In this document: piece by piece, positions 43,680 to 56,279 of the stretch
Layout: the number at the start of each line of letters is the position of its first letter
Numbering within the stretch: the stretch's first letter is position 1
Assembly: GCA_027257055.1 (NCBI GenBank)
Contig: JAPVLO010000153.1
Span: forward strand, 3,782,001-3,846,000
Length of the DNA stretch: 64,000 bases
Direction of reading: 5' to 3'
Source: Cephalopachus bancanus
Taxonomy: Eukaryota > Chordata > Mammalia > Primates > Tarsiidae
Notes under the pieces: model-generated
Database searches by the model: none
Told to the model about the DNA's origin: nothing
Seen by the model: only the letters and a program-made list of their open reading frames with translations
Translations under genes and position numbers: made by a program

Positions 43680-43890
43680 AGATCTGAGCAATTATACAGA
43701 GTTTTAAGTCTGAAGACCTCTTCTGCCTTTTAAGCCACTCGCTATACCACTTTAACTCTTTCAACCTGAGTGCCCTTAACTATAAAATGGGCGTAATAAT
43801 TACCTTGGCAATGTTATGGAAATTAAATTAAATTAGATAATATTTATGAATTCCTTTGTACATTGCCTGGAATATGTTGGTTGATCCCCT
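43680..43890 (+). repeat. MIR SINE relic
   Basis: CTATAAAATGGGCGTAATAA and TTGCCTGGAATATGTTGG follow the MIR core and 3' part. Confidence 0.6.
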
Positions 43891-44640
43891 AATAAAAGGT
43901 AGTTATAATTATTAATTCCATATAGCAGACCAAGTCATATCCCTAAGTTATGACAAACATAATTATTAAAAGTGAATATCAAAGAATGTACCCCAAACTC
44001 ACTCATTTTGGTCAGAATTAAAGGAGTTTAGAATTCTAACTAACTCTGCTTAGATAGCCTAAAATCTGATATAGCTCAGGTGAGCTATGCCTTTCTGCTG
44101 TGCTTTCCTTTAGGTCTGGGCAATGGCTGATTTCTCTTTGGGTTCTCTCTTTTTAGAGTCACTCTCTTTACACTGCATGGACTAAGCCTGTAGAACAAAT
44201 TAGCTCAGCATTATGTGCAGGCAACTGGTTATCTGCCTTAGTCCAGGATGGTGTGTGCCAGTCCCAGCTCAACAAAACTCAGAGTCCCACTGTGTTTTAC
44301 ATCAATCCTTTAGTAAGCTTTGAAGCCCCTGTCTTCTAAAACTCAATTCACCATTCCCTGGATCTCACGTCCCAAGCTCCGTTTGTTAGCACCAGTCTCA
44401 TTCTGGCTCATGAGGCAGAATATTCAATCAGGCCTGTCCCCAGTCCTGTGTCACAGCTACACCCTCCACACAGAGAGAAGAGGCCTTCTGCCACCACAAG
44501 AGAAAACCCTTTCATTTCAAGTATTGCTGAGAATTATAGTGGCAAAAGAACTATCCTTGTTTTACAGCGAGAGAAGGCAATATTTGGCTAAAAGTCCCCA
44601 AGGGGCCATAAACTTTAGCAACATAATTGTGTTTTAAAAT
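43891..44640. other. Unclassified DNA
   Basis: An open frame at 44,320-44,637 is unrecognised; otherwise nothing to name. Confidence 0.4.
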
Positions 44641-44763
44641 TTTATTAGCTTCCAGAATCAAAAAAAGAAAAGGTGAGATTACATCATAAGTGACAGATCT
44701 TGCTTTATTAGCATCCAGAGTCAGAAAAAAAGGAAGAGAAATTATATACAAGAAAGATCTTGC
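44641..44763. repeat. Tandem duplication, unit 60-63 bp
   Basis: TTTATTAGCTTCCAGAATCA (44,641) and TTTATTAGCATCCAGAGTCA (44,704) start two adjacent copies. Both end in AGATCTTGC. Divergence is concentrated in the middle. Confidence 0.88.
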
Positions 44764-45779
44764 ATATTTCTTGCCTTGATTTTCCTTTGCTAGTCTTTCT
44801 TTAACTGCTGGGGAATTAAGGGGAAATACTATATCAATAAAGTTAACCATGGTGATTCAAATTTTAAATTTGTGATTCCCAGTATTAAGAGAACTAGAGC
44901 CATTCTCCTTCTAATTCCTTCTGTTCTGGAAAGAGAAGGACAGCACGTTACTGTAAGTGACAACTTTTCCAAGGTTGGTATGTCAATGGTATGTAATACT
45001 TGTGGAAATCTTTGTCCCATGGGAGGTAGAAATGTTTTGCTTTGTTGGTTTTGAGAAATTTTATAAATAGCAGAAAACATATAACAAACAACAATGTATT
45101 ACCAAGAATTGGCAAAGATTTTGTCATATTTGTTTAAGTCTTTTCTAATATGAAAAGAATTAACAATACATATAAAGTTGAAATTCAGTCATCATTCTTC
45201 CTCAGATCTATTTCCTGCCAATACTTCCCAAGCACAGCCTCTATCATTATTTCACTGTGTTTCTTTTGGGGTTATTTCTTTAGCTACCAACAAAGTTTAG
45301 CTCTGTGCATCCTGATCGATGTGGTTAGGACCCCAAACTCCAGAAGGTGGAGGGAGACAATGTTGTTGCTCCAGATAAAATTCATCCTTGGCTGCTTGAT
45401 TGAGTCCTCTGTCTCTTATCCCAATCTGCGGACTGATCTTGGGGAGATGCTCTAGGCTTTCTATATGTGTCAAGAATAGACACAGCCGATGTAGCTTGCC
45501 CAAGTCTTCTGTTCCCTAGTTTCCATTTGGCCCTCTCAAGGAGAAAGTTCTTCCCCAATGGAAGACACTTTAGGTCAGTTTATGGGATTAAAAAAAAAAA
45601 ATTCTATAAAGAGAGAACTTCAAAGTCCGTGACCTGCATTTCACGGGCTGCAAACCAAATGCCTACTGGGGTCAGGCAGGTGACTTCAATGAGGGAGGCA
45701 GTTATAGCAATCTATGGAGGGCTTTCAGAGCTCCAACAAATTGTTGTGTCAAGGAACCAGACTTTTCATGAAATCTAAA
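44764..45779. other. Unclassified DNA
   Basis: No gene or repeat recognised; an A-run lies at 45,591-45,600. Confidence 0.4.
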
Positions 45780-46260
45780 TGTTTATGTGAAATCACTCCA
45801 GTTTTTAACAATTCTTCATTTTTTAAAGGTTCAAATCTACAGAAAAGCTTAAACAATAGTACAGCAAACATCTATATCCTCTTCATCTAGATTCACCCAA
45901 AATGGTTCACGTTTTGCCACATTATATGTGTGTGTATAAATTGTTTCCTGAATCATTTTAATATCAGTTGCACAAATTATGACATTCGTTCTTAAAGATT
46001 TCAGCAAGCACATCCTAAAGATAAAGGACATTTTCCAGCTTAACCACAATGCCATTATTATCCCCTATGAAAGTAATGATTTTATACCATTTAATTGCTC
46101 ATATTGCAATTTCTCCAGTTGCCTCAAAATTATTTTATAAACTTTATTTGTTCAAAGATCCAATCAAGATTACAAATTGCATTTGAATTTTACATCTTTT
46201 ATCTTTTAATCTAGAAAAGTTCTCTGTATCTTCTTTATGTTTTTCAAGACTATTTTTAAT
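45780..46260 (-). mobile_element. Old L1M 3' region, minus strand
   Basis: CAGAAAAGCTTAAACAATAG, CTTCATCTAGATTCACCCAA, GTTTTGCCACATTATATG and ATCTTTTAATCTAGAAAAG are antisense L1M 3' UTR text. Confidence 0.65.
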
Positions 46261-46439
46261 TATCGGCAATAAATATGACTTGTATGAATGTGTGCACAAG
46301 TGTGTGCATGTGTGTGTGGATACATGTGAATGTTAGTGTACTAGCACACATACGGATGCAACCAAAGAGGGTTTGCAGGCCATATCTAAGCCGTGAGTTG
46401 AGCACCTCCGATTATCCTCATGAATGCTAAATTTCGATT

Positions 46440-46860
46440 ACTATTCTAAAGACACACTCCTGACAAATGCAAATATAACCAAAATGTAAACAAGATGTAG
46501 AAAGTCACACAATGCAAATACTCTGAAAGACTCCGAGAGACGGTCAGAGATGGCATTGGTAGGAGAGCTGAGTTTTGAGCTGAGTTAGAAGAAGGGTGGG
46601 TTAACCAGGGGCAGATGAAGGGGAAGAAGACATGGAAATGAGAGAAGCAGAAGCAGTGCCACATACAACGAATGATGTGGTAAGGCCTGATGAAGGAACT
46701 GGTATATGCCACATTAAGAAGCTGAATTTCTTTTTCCAAAGGCTTGGAGAGCCAATGAAATGCTTTAAGCAAATGATCCAGTTGATCATAGGAAGATCAT
46801 GTGGACAGTCCTACAAAGAAAGACTCAGAGGCAGAACATTTCCATAAAAAGCCACTGCAG
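46440..46860 (+). repeat. Old mammalian repeat fragment
   Basis: GGCTTGGAGAGCCAATGAAATGC and AAGCAAATGATCC fit the same old family as the fragments near 11.2 kb (ACCATTGGAGACACC). Family not named. Confidence 0.4.
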
Positions 46861-46935
46861 TTAAAGGGGCAGGAAGTGATGAAGACAGTGCACTGGGGCA
46901 GGAAGACAAAAGCTGGATTCAAAAGCTTTCACTAA

Positions 46936-47231
46936 GCCAGGCACAGCGGCTCATGCCTGTAACCCCAGCACTTTGGGAGGATGAGGTGAGAGGATTGCCT
47001 GAGCCCAGGGGTTCAAGACCAGCTGGGAAATCTGTCAAGACCTCGTCTCTACAATAAATCAAAAAATTAACTGGGTGTGGTATCATGGCCTATAGTCTAG
47101 TTACTTAGAAGGCTGCAGAAGGATCACCTGAACCCAGCAGCTTGAGGCTGTGGTAGCTATGAGTGTGTCTCTGTACTTCAGCCTGGGCGATAGAGTGAGA
47201 CTCTAATCAAAAAACAAAAACAAACAAACAA
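46936..47231 (+). mobile_element. Alu SINE, plus strand, diverged
   Basis: Dimeric Alu with a (AAAC)n-like tail. AAGCTTTCACTA before it and AAACTTCCACTA after it are a worn target-site duplication. Carries the CTACAATAAATCAAAAAAT marker of the local lineage. Confidence 0.93.
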
Positions 47232-47700
47232 AAAACTTCCACTACAAATGATAAATAAAGGAAAGTCAACATTTAGCCACAATACGTATTTGTACTATGC
47301 ACAGTCTCTCTCTGGGCCCCCAACACCACCTGGTTTTTACCATTCTAGAAGTGGCATCATTACCTTCACGATAAGAAATTCTCCAAATCTGCTTCAGAAT
47401 ACAAAGAATTAAGGGATACTGATCCCTGAATTACTTATATGATATTTAGCTGTTTGTATTTATAACTAGGTATTAGGAATAAACAGATTAATAAAAGGCA
47501 GGAACTGAAGTATACAGGGAGAGAGACACCCAAATAAATGATTACAATATGATGTGGTATGTACCAAAGAAGTGTGACTAAATAATAAGCAACCAATACA
47601 ATGGGCATTAATTCTGCCCTGGAGAGTGGAGTGAAGGCCAGAGAAGACTTGCCATAAGGAATAAATCATATTGTGGAAAAGTAAAGTTTCAGAATGTTTT
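47232..47700. other. Unclassified or very old repeat DNA
   Basis: GGGAGAGAGACACCCAAATAA near 47,519 suggests the old repeat family seen near 9.8 and 52.3 kb, but too weakly to assign. Confidence 0.3.
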
Positions 47701-47884
47701 AATTTTAGTTTTGAAATGTAGAAGAAATATTTTCTTATCTAACATTTTATAATTTTTAGGATTTGTGGTCCTTCTGACATTCCAATTTCGATCTTATGAT
47801 TCAGTCTTAGATTTTCTAATTTCTTTGTGCTTTTCCATCTTGTCATTCTTTAGAAGACTTTGGGAACCCTTTAACAAAATTACT

Positions 47885-48395
47885 TGCTCTTGGATAAACA
47901 AAATGTGGTATATACACTGTGGAATATTATTCACCCATAAAAAGGAATGAAGTTCTGGTACATGCTACAACATGGATGAACCTAGAAAACATTGTGTTAA
48001 CTGAAATAAACCAGACACAGAAGGACAAATACTGTACCATTCTATTTACATGAAATATCTAACTAGACCAATTCATAGAGATAGTAAATTGCAAGTTGTC
48101 AGGGGCTGGAGGAGGGAAGAGGATGTGCAGCTACCTCTTACTGGTTATAGGCCATCTGTTTGGGATGATGAAAAAGTTTTGGAATTGGGTAGTTGTGATG
48201 GTTATATAACACTGTGAATGCAATTAATGCCACTGAATTGTGCATTTTAAAAGGCAAATTTTGTGTTATATATATTTTGCCACAATTTAAAGAAATTAAC
48301 AATATAGTAAACCAGGACTCACTGAACTGTACACTTGAAATGGGTGAATTGCATGGTATGTGAATTATACCACAATATAACTGCTAAAAAAAAAA
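47885..48395 (+). mobile_element. L1M 3' end with two tandem 3' termini
   Basis: AAAATGTGGTATATACACTG, TGGAATATTATTCACCCATAA, ACATGGATGAACCTAG and AGTTGTCAGGGGCTGG follow the end of L1M ORF2 and its 3' UTR. The terminus (CACTGAATTGTGCATTTTAAA, about 48,231) is followed by a second similar terminus (CACTGAACTGTACACTTGAAA, about 48,320) ending in an A-run near 48,390. Confidence 0.8.
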
Positions 48396-48960
48396 GACTG
48401 AAAAAGTGAATTTAAAAAGATACTTGGGAGACAGAAGCAACAAGACATGCTGAGAAAGTCTAAAGAGGGTTCTTCCCTCATATTTCAGTCTTGTGCGAAT
48501 GGTGCCTATTGGACACTCAGATGAAATTGTCCCTTGTACAGTCACCTAGTAGGAAAAGCAATAATGAGAGCCTCAGAAGTGAGGACCAAGGGCCCTTGAG
48601 AGGTCATGCAACTGGAACAGAAAGGGGTAAGAAAACAGGCTTTGGGGCACACCCAGGGCTTGGTACATGATTGCATGCTGAACAAAGGAACTTGTCAACC
48701 CAGTAGAATGGGTGGAACCAACCAGTGGGGAACATTGTGGTTTTGTTGAAAGACATCCCTGTGACTTTGCCTACTTCTCATGCTATGATTTTTCTCTACA
48801 CTTTTCAACAGTTGTCTCCAAAGAGGAACGAGTATGCCAGAAGGAGGATTCAAGACAGTTCATTGGGTGTGAAGAAATTGTTAGAAATCTTATATTTTAA
48901 AAATCTCATCTTTTATTTTCTATTTTTGCTTGCACTTGATAATAAAGTATTTTCATAAAG
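48396..48960. other. Unclassified DNA
   Basis: Overlapping open frames at 48,712-48,958 are unrecognised. Confidence 0.4.
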
Positions 48961-48984
48961 CAATATACATATATTGCTAATAAG

Positions 48985-49330
48985 AAAAATTTTAGACAAA
49001 ATAAACTTAACAGCTTATTTGAGCAAAAAATGATTCATGAACCAGGCAGCACTTATAACCATGAGAAATTCAGAGAATTCCACCCCAGCAGCACGGGCAG
49101 TGAACTTTTATAGACAGAACTAGGAAGGAAGATGAAGAAAACGTATTTGGCCAGTTTGAGTAGAAGGACCCTAGTTAGAGGGTAGTTGGTGATTCTGATT
49201 GGTACAGTTTCAGAATTTAGTTTTAGAATTGAAAAATTCTATTTTAGAATTAAAAAATTCTAGTTTCATTTTACTGTTTGCATTGGGCTTCGATTTGCTT
49301 CCATAAAAACGTAAAGCTCTAGGGCCATCT
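48985..49330 (-). mobile_element. Possible LTR relic
   Basis: ACAGCTTATTTGAGCAAAAAATG, TTCATGAACCAGGCAGCAC, CTTTTATAGACAGAACTAGG and TGATTCTGATTGGTACAG resemble a known mammalian LTR/MER family that I cannot name. A short imperfect local duplication (AATTGAAAAATTCTA and AATTAAAAAATTCTA) lies near 49,228-49,262. Confidence 0.4.
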
Positions 49331-49361
49331 CAGCCTAATGTTTCCCCAATTAAAAAGTGTT

Positions 49362-49364
<3 letters not shown>

Positions 49365-49403
<39 letters not shown>
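49365..49403. repeat. (TG)n microsatellite
   Basis: About 39 bp of uninterrupted TG. Confidence 0.97.
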
Positions 49404-49404
<1 letters not shown>

Positions 49405-49444
49405 TTACTGTTTATTAATAAATATCCACATTTGGGGGGGCATG

Positions 49445-49760
49445 CTCTTTTTTATTTTTTATTTTATTGATACATAATATTCTACATATTTGGGGGGTGT
49501 TTGCATAGAATATAAAGATCCGTTCAGGGTATTTGGGATATGCATCGCCTGGAATATTTATCATTTCTATGTGTTGGGAATATTTCAAGTTCTCTCTTCT
49601 TGCCACTTTGAAATAGGCAATACATTGTGGCTAACTATGGTAACCTTAGTTTGCCCATCTAGCATTAGAAGTTATTTCTTCTATCTAACTCTAAGTTTGC
49701 ACCCATTCACTCTCAAATATATTTTCTTGCTAGCTATACACAGTCAAAAATCTTCAGTAA
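49445..49760 (-). mobile_element. L1 3' end, minus strand
   Basis: TTTTATTGATACATAATATTC, GTATTTGGGATATGCATCG, TTCTATGTGTTGGGAATATTTC and TTATTTCTTCTATCTAACTC are the antisense 3' UTR of an intermediate-age L1. Confidence 0.8.
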
Positions 49761-52279
49761 CCTCTCTTCTGCATGACAGAAAGTCAGGAAAAGAGAGACT
49801 CAAAGAGGAAAGCCAGAAAAGCAAACACAGTTCTTATCTCCCCACTGCTCAAAGATGGCTGACACCTTTCGTAAGGTTTTATCCACAAATAAAATCCCAT
49901 GTAGTAAAACCCCCTGGAAGGTATTCAAATCCCTTGCAACTTTTCCTAATGAGAATACATTTCTGGAATCTTAGAAAGTCAGAGGCAGAAAAGTCTCTGC
50001 TATTGACCACGTAGTTTTTCACTTTCCTGAAAAACAGAAAGAAAGAGCAGGTTAGTGGAAGGAGGTCAAGATCAGAAGCAGACAGGGTGAAGTCATGTCA
50101 CCTTTTTTACATGTTAAGCAGAAGCCAGTTCTCTACCTTGCAGGTGGTAATATATCTCTGATGTGTGTGCATGAGTTTTGAGGCGAGGCAGGGGAAATAG
50201 CTGTTAAAGTCAAAGAAAATAAGCAGAACTCATTTGCTCTCTTCTCTCCTACACAGTTCAGTTCATTCTCATCCTAATTACCAGTGTGTTTGGGCACTGG
50301 GTGGTTTCTGACAGCAGACAATGAGCTCACTGGAGGAATACCCACCTTTGATGAACTGTGATCAGGATGTGACTGACTTAAAGACAGAGCTCTTGACAAC
50401 CAAGCATATGTCAACAGGGCAACAGCAACCTTTCAGAAGGGTGTGGAGTCATTGGAGCTTCATCTGTCGCTCATTAGTCTGGAGCAGTGGCAAAGCTTGT
50501 GAAGACACTCTCTTGCTGAGCAAGCAGAAGGTGGCCGCCCTCCGCCATCTGTCTTCCCACAACGCCCAGTCCCTGGAGTAAAGGAAACCGGCAGGACTGT
50601 GCTGAAGCCTGACTGGAGGCCAAATCATTTCACTTTCAAACACATTCATGATCTGTTTTCTGAGTAAGTCACCGGAGGCTTTAAACAGCACAGCCTAGCT
50701 GACTTGGCCACCAGCACCAGATCACTTCTCCTTGAAAATGATTGGCCATTGGCTTCATGTTATTTACTCCTTTGAGAACTGGAATCTAATTTTATCATTT
50801 TTCTTAATTGTGGGAAAATATTGTTATTGCTAAAAAGAAAGAACAATAGTAGGTACAGTGTTTAATTGAGAGGACAGGGAAGCAAACATATGGACAAGTG
50901 ATGGGCCTGAGCAACCCAACACTTCAAAGCCATCATTGTATAATGTGCAGATGGAATAGGGTGTGGTTTCCCAACCCAGAGTAGAGAGGAGGGTGGGATG
51001 AGATAGGGAAGTCGAAGAATTTGGCTGGATGTTAGAGACAGAAATTCTAGTATTCTAAACAAGTGTTTGATCTGGGAGTAATGAGTTGAGAGTGAGTTGA
51101 CTTTCTCCATCTCCACTATACCCCTCCAAACCCATTAATTCTCCTACCCAGTGTTTTATTTCCTTGTATTATACAATAGAGCTGCACAGGATAAGGGAGT
51201 AAAAGCCTCATTTTCATGTCCACAAAGAATGAGCTGTTCATTGAGATGTTCATCATTTGCTTAGAATTGCTCTTGCGTGGGGGAAGGGAAGCCCTAAACA
51301 TTTAGTAAGATATCCAGAAGCACTGAGGTGTTAGCTATGATTCTGTAGCAAGATGTAAGGCCGAGTATTTTATTTATGAAAACCTTGAATTATTTTATTT
51401 TATTTTATTGCTCAGGTTTCTCTATAACTTATGTAAGCCTTTAGTGAGAAGCCACAAAAATAACTTCATATTCAAATAATAACCCAATATTACATTATTG
51501 GTTTCCTTTAGAAATGTAACACAAGTAATTCTTACCAACTTCACCTTCTGTTAACACTGTTTCGGGAAGGGTTGTATGTGAAGAAAAATATGCCCTTCAC
51601 ATTTTTATTCTTTCCTCTAAATGAAGGGGGGAAAAATCCTAGTGCTATATGGTGTCTTGAGAGTCTTATGTTAATTTGCTGGTTCAGAAAATTGGTTGCA
51701 TCTATCCACAGCAGGCGATAAAATAGGTTTGCACTGAAAGCAATGCTTTTGCTTTTGCTTTTATTGATCAGAAGCTACAGAACACAGATTGGCAAGAGAA
51801 GAATCAAAGGTCATCATCATCATATCGTCGTCAAATAATAACAGATTACTGTACATCTTTTCTTTGTGAGTAGAGATTCGTTAAAATAGAAAAATTGAGT
51901 GTTTATTATTATGTGATAAGAAAAGCTCAGACTAAAGGTAGATTACAGCAAGTATCTACACTTCCATGTATTTTAGGAATTTCATCACGTCACTAAACTC
52001 ACCATCACAACATTTTAGTTGTTTTTATTAAATCTTCAAATCTTTTCAGACACTAGTAAGCATGCCACCACATATATCAAACAAAATATTCCATTTCTTA
52101 AATTAAGGCTTTCTAAATGTGTATAGTTTTTCTCCACCTTTTTGGAAAGCAAATGTTTAAAAGTGTATATAGTTTTGGCACACAGGGGCTGAGGGATATA
52201 AATCACAGAGCTTATCTCCCCTCTCCTAGGTCAAATGCATAAAAAACAACAGCCCCACAAACCAGGAAGCAGCCTTTGA
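49761..52279. other. Unclassified DNA
   Basis: About 2.5 kb without a named repeat or gene. A (TTTTA)n tract lies at about 51,390-51,411. Open frames such as 50,321-50,581 are unrecognised. Confidence 0.4.
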
Positions 52280-52600
52280 CTTCTAGTAAGTTAATGTATT
52301 CATTAGCATTTATAAAGTGCCTTCTGTATGACAGGCAATGTACTGGAAGCTAGAAATCAAAGACAAATCAGCCACAGTTTCTACCCACCCTTAAAGAGCT
52401 CACAATCTCATGAGAAAAACAGATATATCTCCAACGATTAAAAGATAGTACAGAAGGCCAGAGGAGGGATGCCTTATCCAGTCTTGTGGGTCAGAGGTCA
52501 GAAGGAGGTGCTATCTGCCCTGAGATTCGGGGCATGTGCAAGGAGTTAACCAAATGAAAAAAAAGAGGGAGAGGTACATTCCATTAAGGCAGGGCATGCT
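52280..52600 (+). repeat. Old mammalian repeat fragment
   Basis: GTGCCTTCTGTATGACAGGC, AAGAGCTCACAATCTCATGAG and GAGGTGCTATCTGCCCTGAG follow the same old family as 9,760-11,300. Confidence 0.45.
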
Positions 52601-52869
52601 CCTGGTTGTGGTGGATTGTTTTGTTTAGTTTTCAGCATCTGAGGTTGATGGAAGGGAGACGAAACAAGCAATTCCAAACTCCAGTTAGGATTCTTTCATA
52701 GCCCAAGATTAAGTTCCCGAGTTAGGTAAGATCTCCCTCAATTCTTCTGCCTCCACACAGTAGGGATTAACAGCTTCCTGGTTCCTTCCATAGCCCTTTA
52801 TTCATACCTTGAGCTTAACACTCTTAACACTCATCACAGTGTGTCATGGTTAGTAAAACAATCTCTATC

Positions 52870-53300
52870 TCTGTAGCAGTTATAGTACAAGTTTGGTTGC
52901 AGCAAAGAGTCCCAACATAAGACTTATTTTTAAAAGTTAAATTCTTTTCTCCCTCTCTTGTACCCTCTCTCATAACCATGCAGCAAAATCCAGCAATGAT
53001 GGAGTTGTTCCCTGTGTCAGAGGCCAGGTCTGTCCGTCTTCTGGCTCTGTCATCTCTAAGGTGTTACCCTACTCTTTAATGGACCTTAGTGGTTCAGGTC
53101 CACAGAGTATTCCAGCCAGCAGGGAGGAGAAAGTATGATGGGCCCCTCTTTAAATGCACTGCCGTGAAGCTATATAATTCACTTCTGCTTAGATCCCACC
53201 AGTCAAAACTTATTCAAATGGCCACATGTTAATGGCAAGGGGGGCTAAAAAATGTCTCATCCTATATAGTCGTGAGCCCACTAAAAAAACAGAGGTCTCT
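52870..53300. repeat. Old interspersed repeat, family not named
   Basis: CTTCTGCTTAGATCCCACCAG and CAAATGGCCACATG near 53,190-53,226 resemble a common mammalian medium-reiteration repeat in antisense. Confidence 0.35.
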
Positions 53301-53306
53301 TATAAG

Positions 53307-53516
53307 CATTGGGAAACATTTTCTGCAAAGGGCCAGATAGTGAATGTTTTAGGCCACATACAGTCTCTGTCAGTTCATTATCACTGTCGTCATAGTTTTA
53401 TCTTTCCCTCCCCTTCCCCCAACCCCCTCCTCCTCCATCTAGGTCTTAGCTTGAAGACTGTACAAAACATACCACAGGTCAAATTTGCCATGTGGACCAT
53501 AAACTGCTGACCCCTA
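53307..53516 (+). mobile_element. MER20-type hAT MITE
   Basis: GGAAACATTTTCTGCAAAGGG, AGATAGTGAATGTTTTAGGCC and TAAACTGCTGACCCCTAG match MER20, with a CCTCCCC-rich insertion in the middle. Confidence 0.88.
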
Positions 53517-55169
53517 GTATGCAAGAAGAGAAACCATACTGGAAGGAGCATAGCCATAACATTTGGCATGATCTTGGGCATAACGTTTACAAGATCATAA
53601 GCCACTAAGAGGAAACGCCTTTGTCTGTTCACTTTTCTAGTCTCAGCGCAGTACTTGGACCATACAGTAAGTGTCTAACGTTTGAATGAATGAATGAGTA
53701 GAAGGAAGATAGAGAGGTTATTTAACATCCACCATTAGTTAAAATTTCATTAAGTAAAAATTATCTTCTTTAGTAAAAGATTATCTTCTGAATATTCCGT
53801 TTTCTTCAGAGTCTGAAAAAAAGTCTGATGGAGAGCAGACAGAGGTGAGTTCACAGGGCTTTCCAGCACATGCACCATCCCGTTCAGTTGATATGGCTCA
53901 GTAACACACCTCACCCTTCAACCACAGGTGCAATTAGGACCTGTATTCCACAGGTTGGAGTGAAATTTCCTAATCCAGAGCAGCCCTCCTTGGTGGCCCC
54001 TGCTGGTGAAAGCCCTGAATGCATGGGCAGATTATGGGAACAGAGGTTTTACAGCTTCCTCCCCTTGAATAACCATGGTGGCAGGCAGGAGAACCTTGTT
54101 TTGTTTTTGCCCTTTTGATTATCACATGTTTAGTGGGAATGTCAGCAGAATTGTCCAGGCTGAATAGACACTTTTTAGTTCCCCTGTTTCTCCTCTTTCT
54201 TACTCAATATCCTGAGGACATAAGAGAAGTTTTCTTGTCTAAGTCAGCCTGGTGGGGAGAAGGAGGGGTGGCTTACTCAACAAGTGCCCTGGAAAAACTC
54301 CGCTAGGCATGAGAAAGTGCCACAGTTCTTGAGTTCTGCATGGAGGGCAGATGCAAGAGCCAAACGTGAGGGGTGCCCAGGCCCTGGCCCAGGAAGATCC
54401 ACTGAATGAGGCCATCCTCCCACCTTATTCTGCAGGAGTCAGGTAACAGCTATGCCCAGGTTTCTTCTTTCAAATAAATGTGCAAATTTTTGCAGCAGGA
54501 AAAGGCACCACCTCCAAGTTGCTGTTGCACTGTGTGCTAGCTGAATAACTGAAAGAATGGCATGTTCTACTGGAAAACAGCAAAAGAGATAGACATCAGA
54601 CACTAAAACTCAGCCTCTTTGTAGCCAAGAAGGTGATAAGCAGATAAAAACATGGCTGGGAATGTGTCTGTCGCTTGCTCTTTTGTTACTGGTCAGGGCC
54701 TCTCCTGCATTCCTGTTGCAAGCTCTGTTGCCACTAGTGTTAAATGATGCCTTGCAACGAAACCAGGAACGTGGCCCTGTTGCCAGCAAAGCTGGGTACG
54801 GATCATTTATTTCGTCCCAGCTCCTGACAAATGTGCATCCAATCTTTTGATGAGGAAGAGTAACTTTCAGTTTCTCCAAAACCTCAGATCTGACAGGGTG
54901 TGGGAATTCAAGTGGGATTTCTACATAGGCTAATGGTTATGCTGCCATTAACTCTGTCATATCAGAAGGAAATCTGACAAACCAGATGAATGATGACAGA
55001 CAGCTGCAAATCGGCCAAGAAAACCTTTCAGAGCAAGCAGTAACTCCAAATTTTGGTCGGAACATTTGGCCCTCTTGTATGCATTGCTGATTCTTCTGAA
55101 AATTTCACAAGGTTTTTTTTCTCTCTCTTTTAACTATATTAATAGTGAAGTAAATAAAAGAAAATGGAC
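53517..55169. other. Unclassified DNA
   Basis: No gene or named repeat. A frame at 54,662-54,850 begins with a hydrophobic stretch (LSLALLLLV) but has no recognised family or splice context. Confidence 0.4.
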
Positions 55170-55335
55170 CTCTGACTCTGCTTCCTGTTAGCTGTGTGAC
55201 TTTGAAAAAGTCACTTAATCCTGCTGTTTCTCAATTTTCTCATCTAAAAAATGAGAATAATAGTAGTACTTATCTCATGGGGTTTTTGTGAGGATAAAAT
55301 TACATACATTTATCGTGTACTAATTACTAACATGT
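55170..55335 (+). repeat. MIR SINE relic
   Basis: TTAGCTGTGTGACTTTGAAAA, TTTTCTCATCTAAAAAATGAG and TTTTTGTGAGGATAAAAT are clear MIR core text. Confidence 0.9.
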
Positions 55336-55984
55336 AGTCATAGATTATTAATATTCATCATTTGAAATATTTTGGCATTAGATACAGATTCTTTTACATA
55401 GAAAAACAGATGGGTTTATGACCCCAAGGGCAAAGTTGTAGCTGCGCTTTTCTGTTCGTGCTGAGACTGCCAGTGAAGATTTTATGTAGAACAAAACTTA
55501 TACACGGTGAAACATAAACTCAAATAGTACAACACTCCAAGAAATTAGTGATAATTGATAGGTGAGGGGGAGGAAAAAAAGGTGCTCTTTCCAATAAAAG
55601 TGCATGTTTAAAATGCACCATTAAAGGTGATCATGAATGTCAAGGATGCTGTGGTACATTCCAGGAACACCTTGGAGAAGATGACCTTTTGTTTCCAAAA
55701 GGTAAGACAGAAGGATTCCAATTCTCTTGGGAAATCATTGTAAAGGTTCAAGTTCACAATTACCTGCTTGTCATTTCCATCTATTTATTTAACTACCAGT
55801 GGGCTTCAAATTCTCCCCAGCTCCTGCTGGCATCCAGAGGCTCCTGCCCTGGGCATGAGAGCTCACTGAATCTTGTTTCTGGGCGGATGCTGTACCTTCA
55901 AATCTATGGCTGCCTCAGAGAGCTATCACAGTGACATCTAGTGGTCCAAAGAATAAGCACAGACGAATGCTTTGAAGTTTTTAC
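55336..55984. other. Unclassified DNA
   Basis: Nothing recognisable. Confidence 0.4.
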
Positions 55985-55989
55985 CAGCC

Positions 55990-56118
55990 TCAATGTGCTT
56001 TTATTTATTTATGTATTTATTTACTTTAATTTTTTATTTTAAAGACATGGGGTACAATTCAGGGTTAGGTATACAAATATTTATTATGCAGCTACCCTTG
56101 TTGATGAGGTATGTTAAC
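55990..56118 (-). mobile_element. Short 5'-truncated L1 3' end, minus strand
   Basis: T-rich start (TTTATTTATTTATGTATTTA) then GGGTACAATTCAGGGTTAGG and TTGTTGATGAGGTATG, the same sequence as the insertion at 2986-3103. It derives from an L1 related to the one at 30-36 kb. Confidence 0.8.
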
Positions 56119-56279
56119 AACAGAAATAAGTGAGAGGATCTAGAAAGGATTTTTCATTTTCCAGAAGTGTTACCAGGTGCTGACTCTGAGGGAACATTTC
56201 TCAGAATAAGAAGGTGAAGAGAATGAACCACAGCTTGCTGGCTGATTTTAGGTTATGGTTCCGGAGATTGTGGGTAACA

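Noticed and set aside
54662..54850. Frame starting MCLSLALLLLVRASPAFLLQ as a secreted peptide gene
   Set aside because: The signal-like start is suggestive, but there is no known family, no splice or promoter context and an overlapping antisense frame of similar length.
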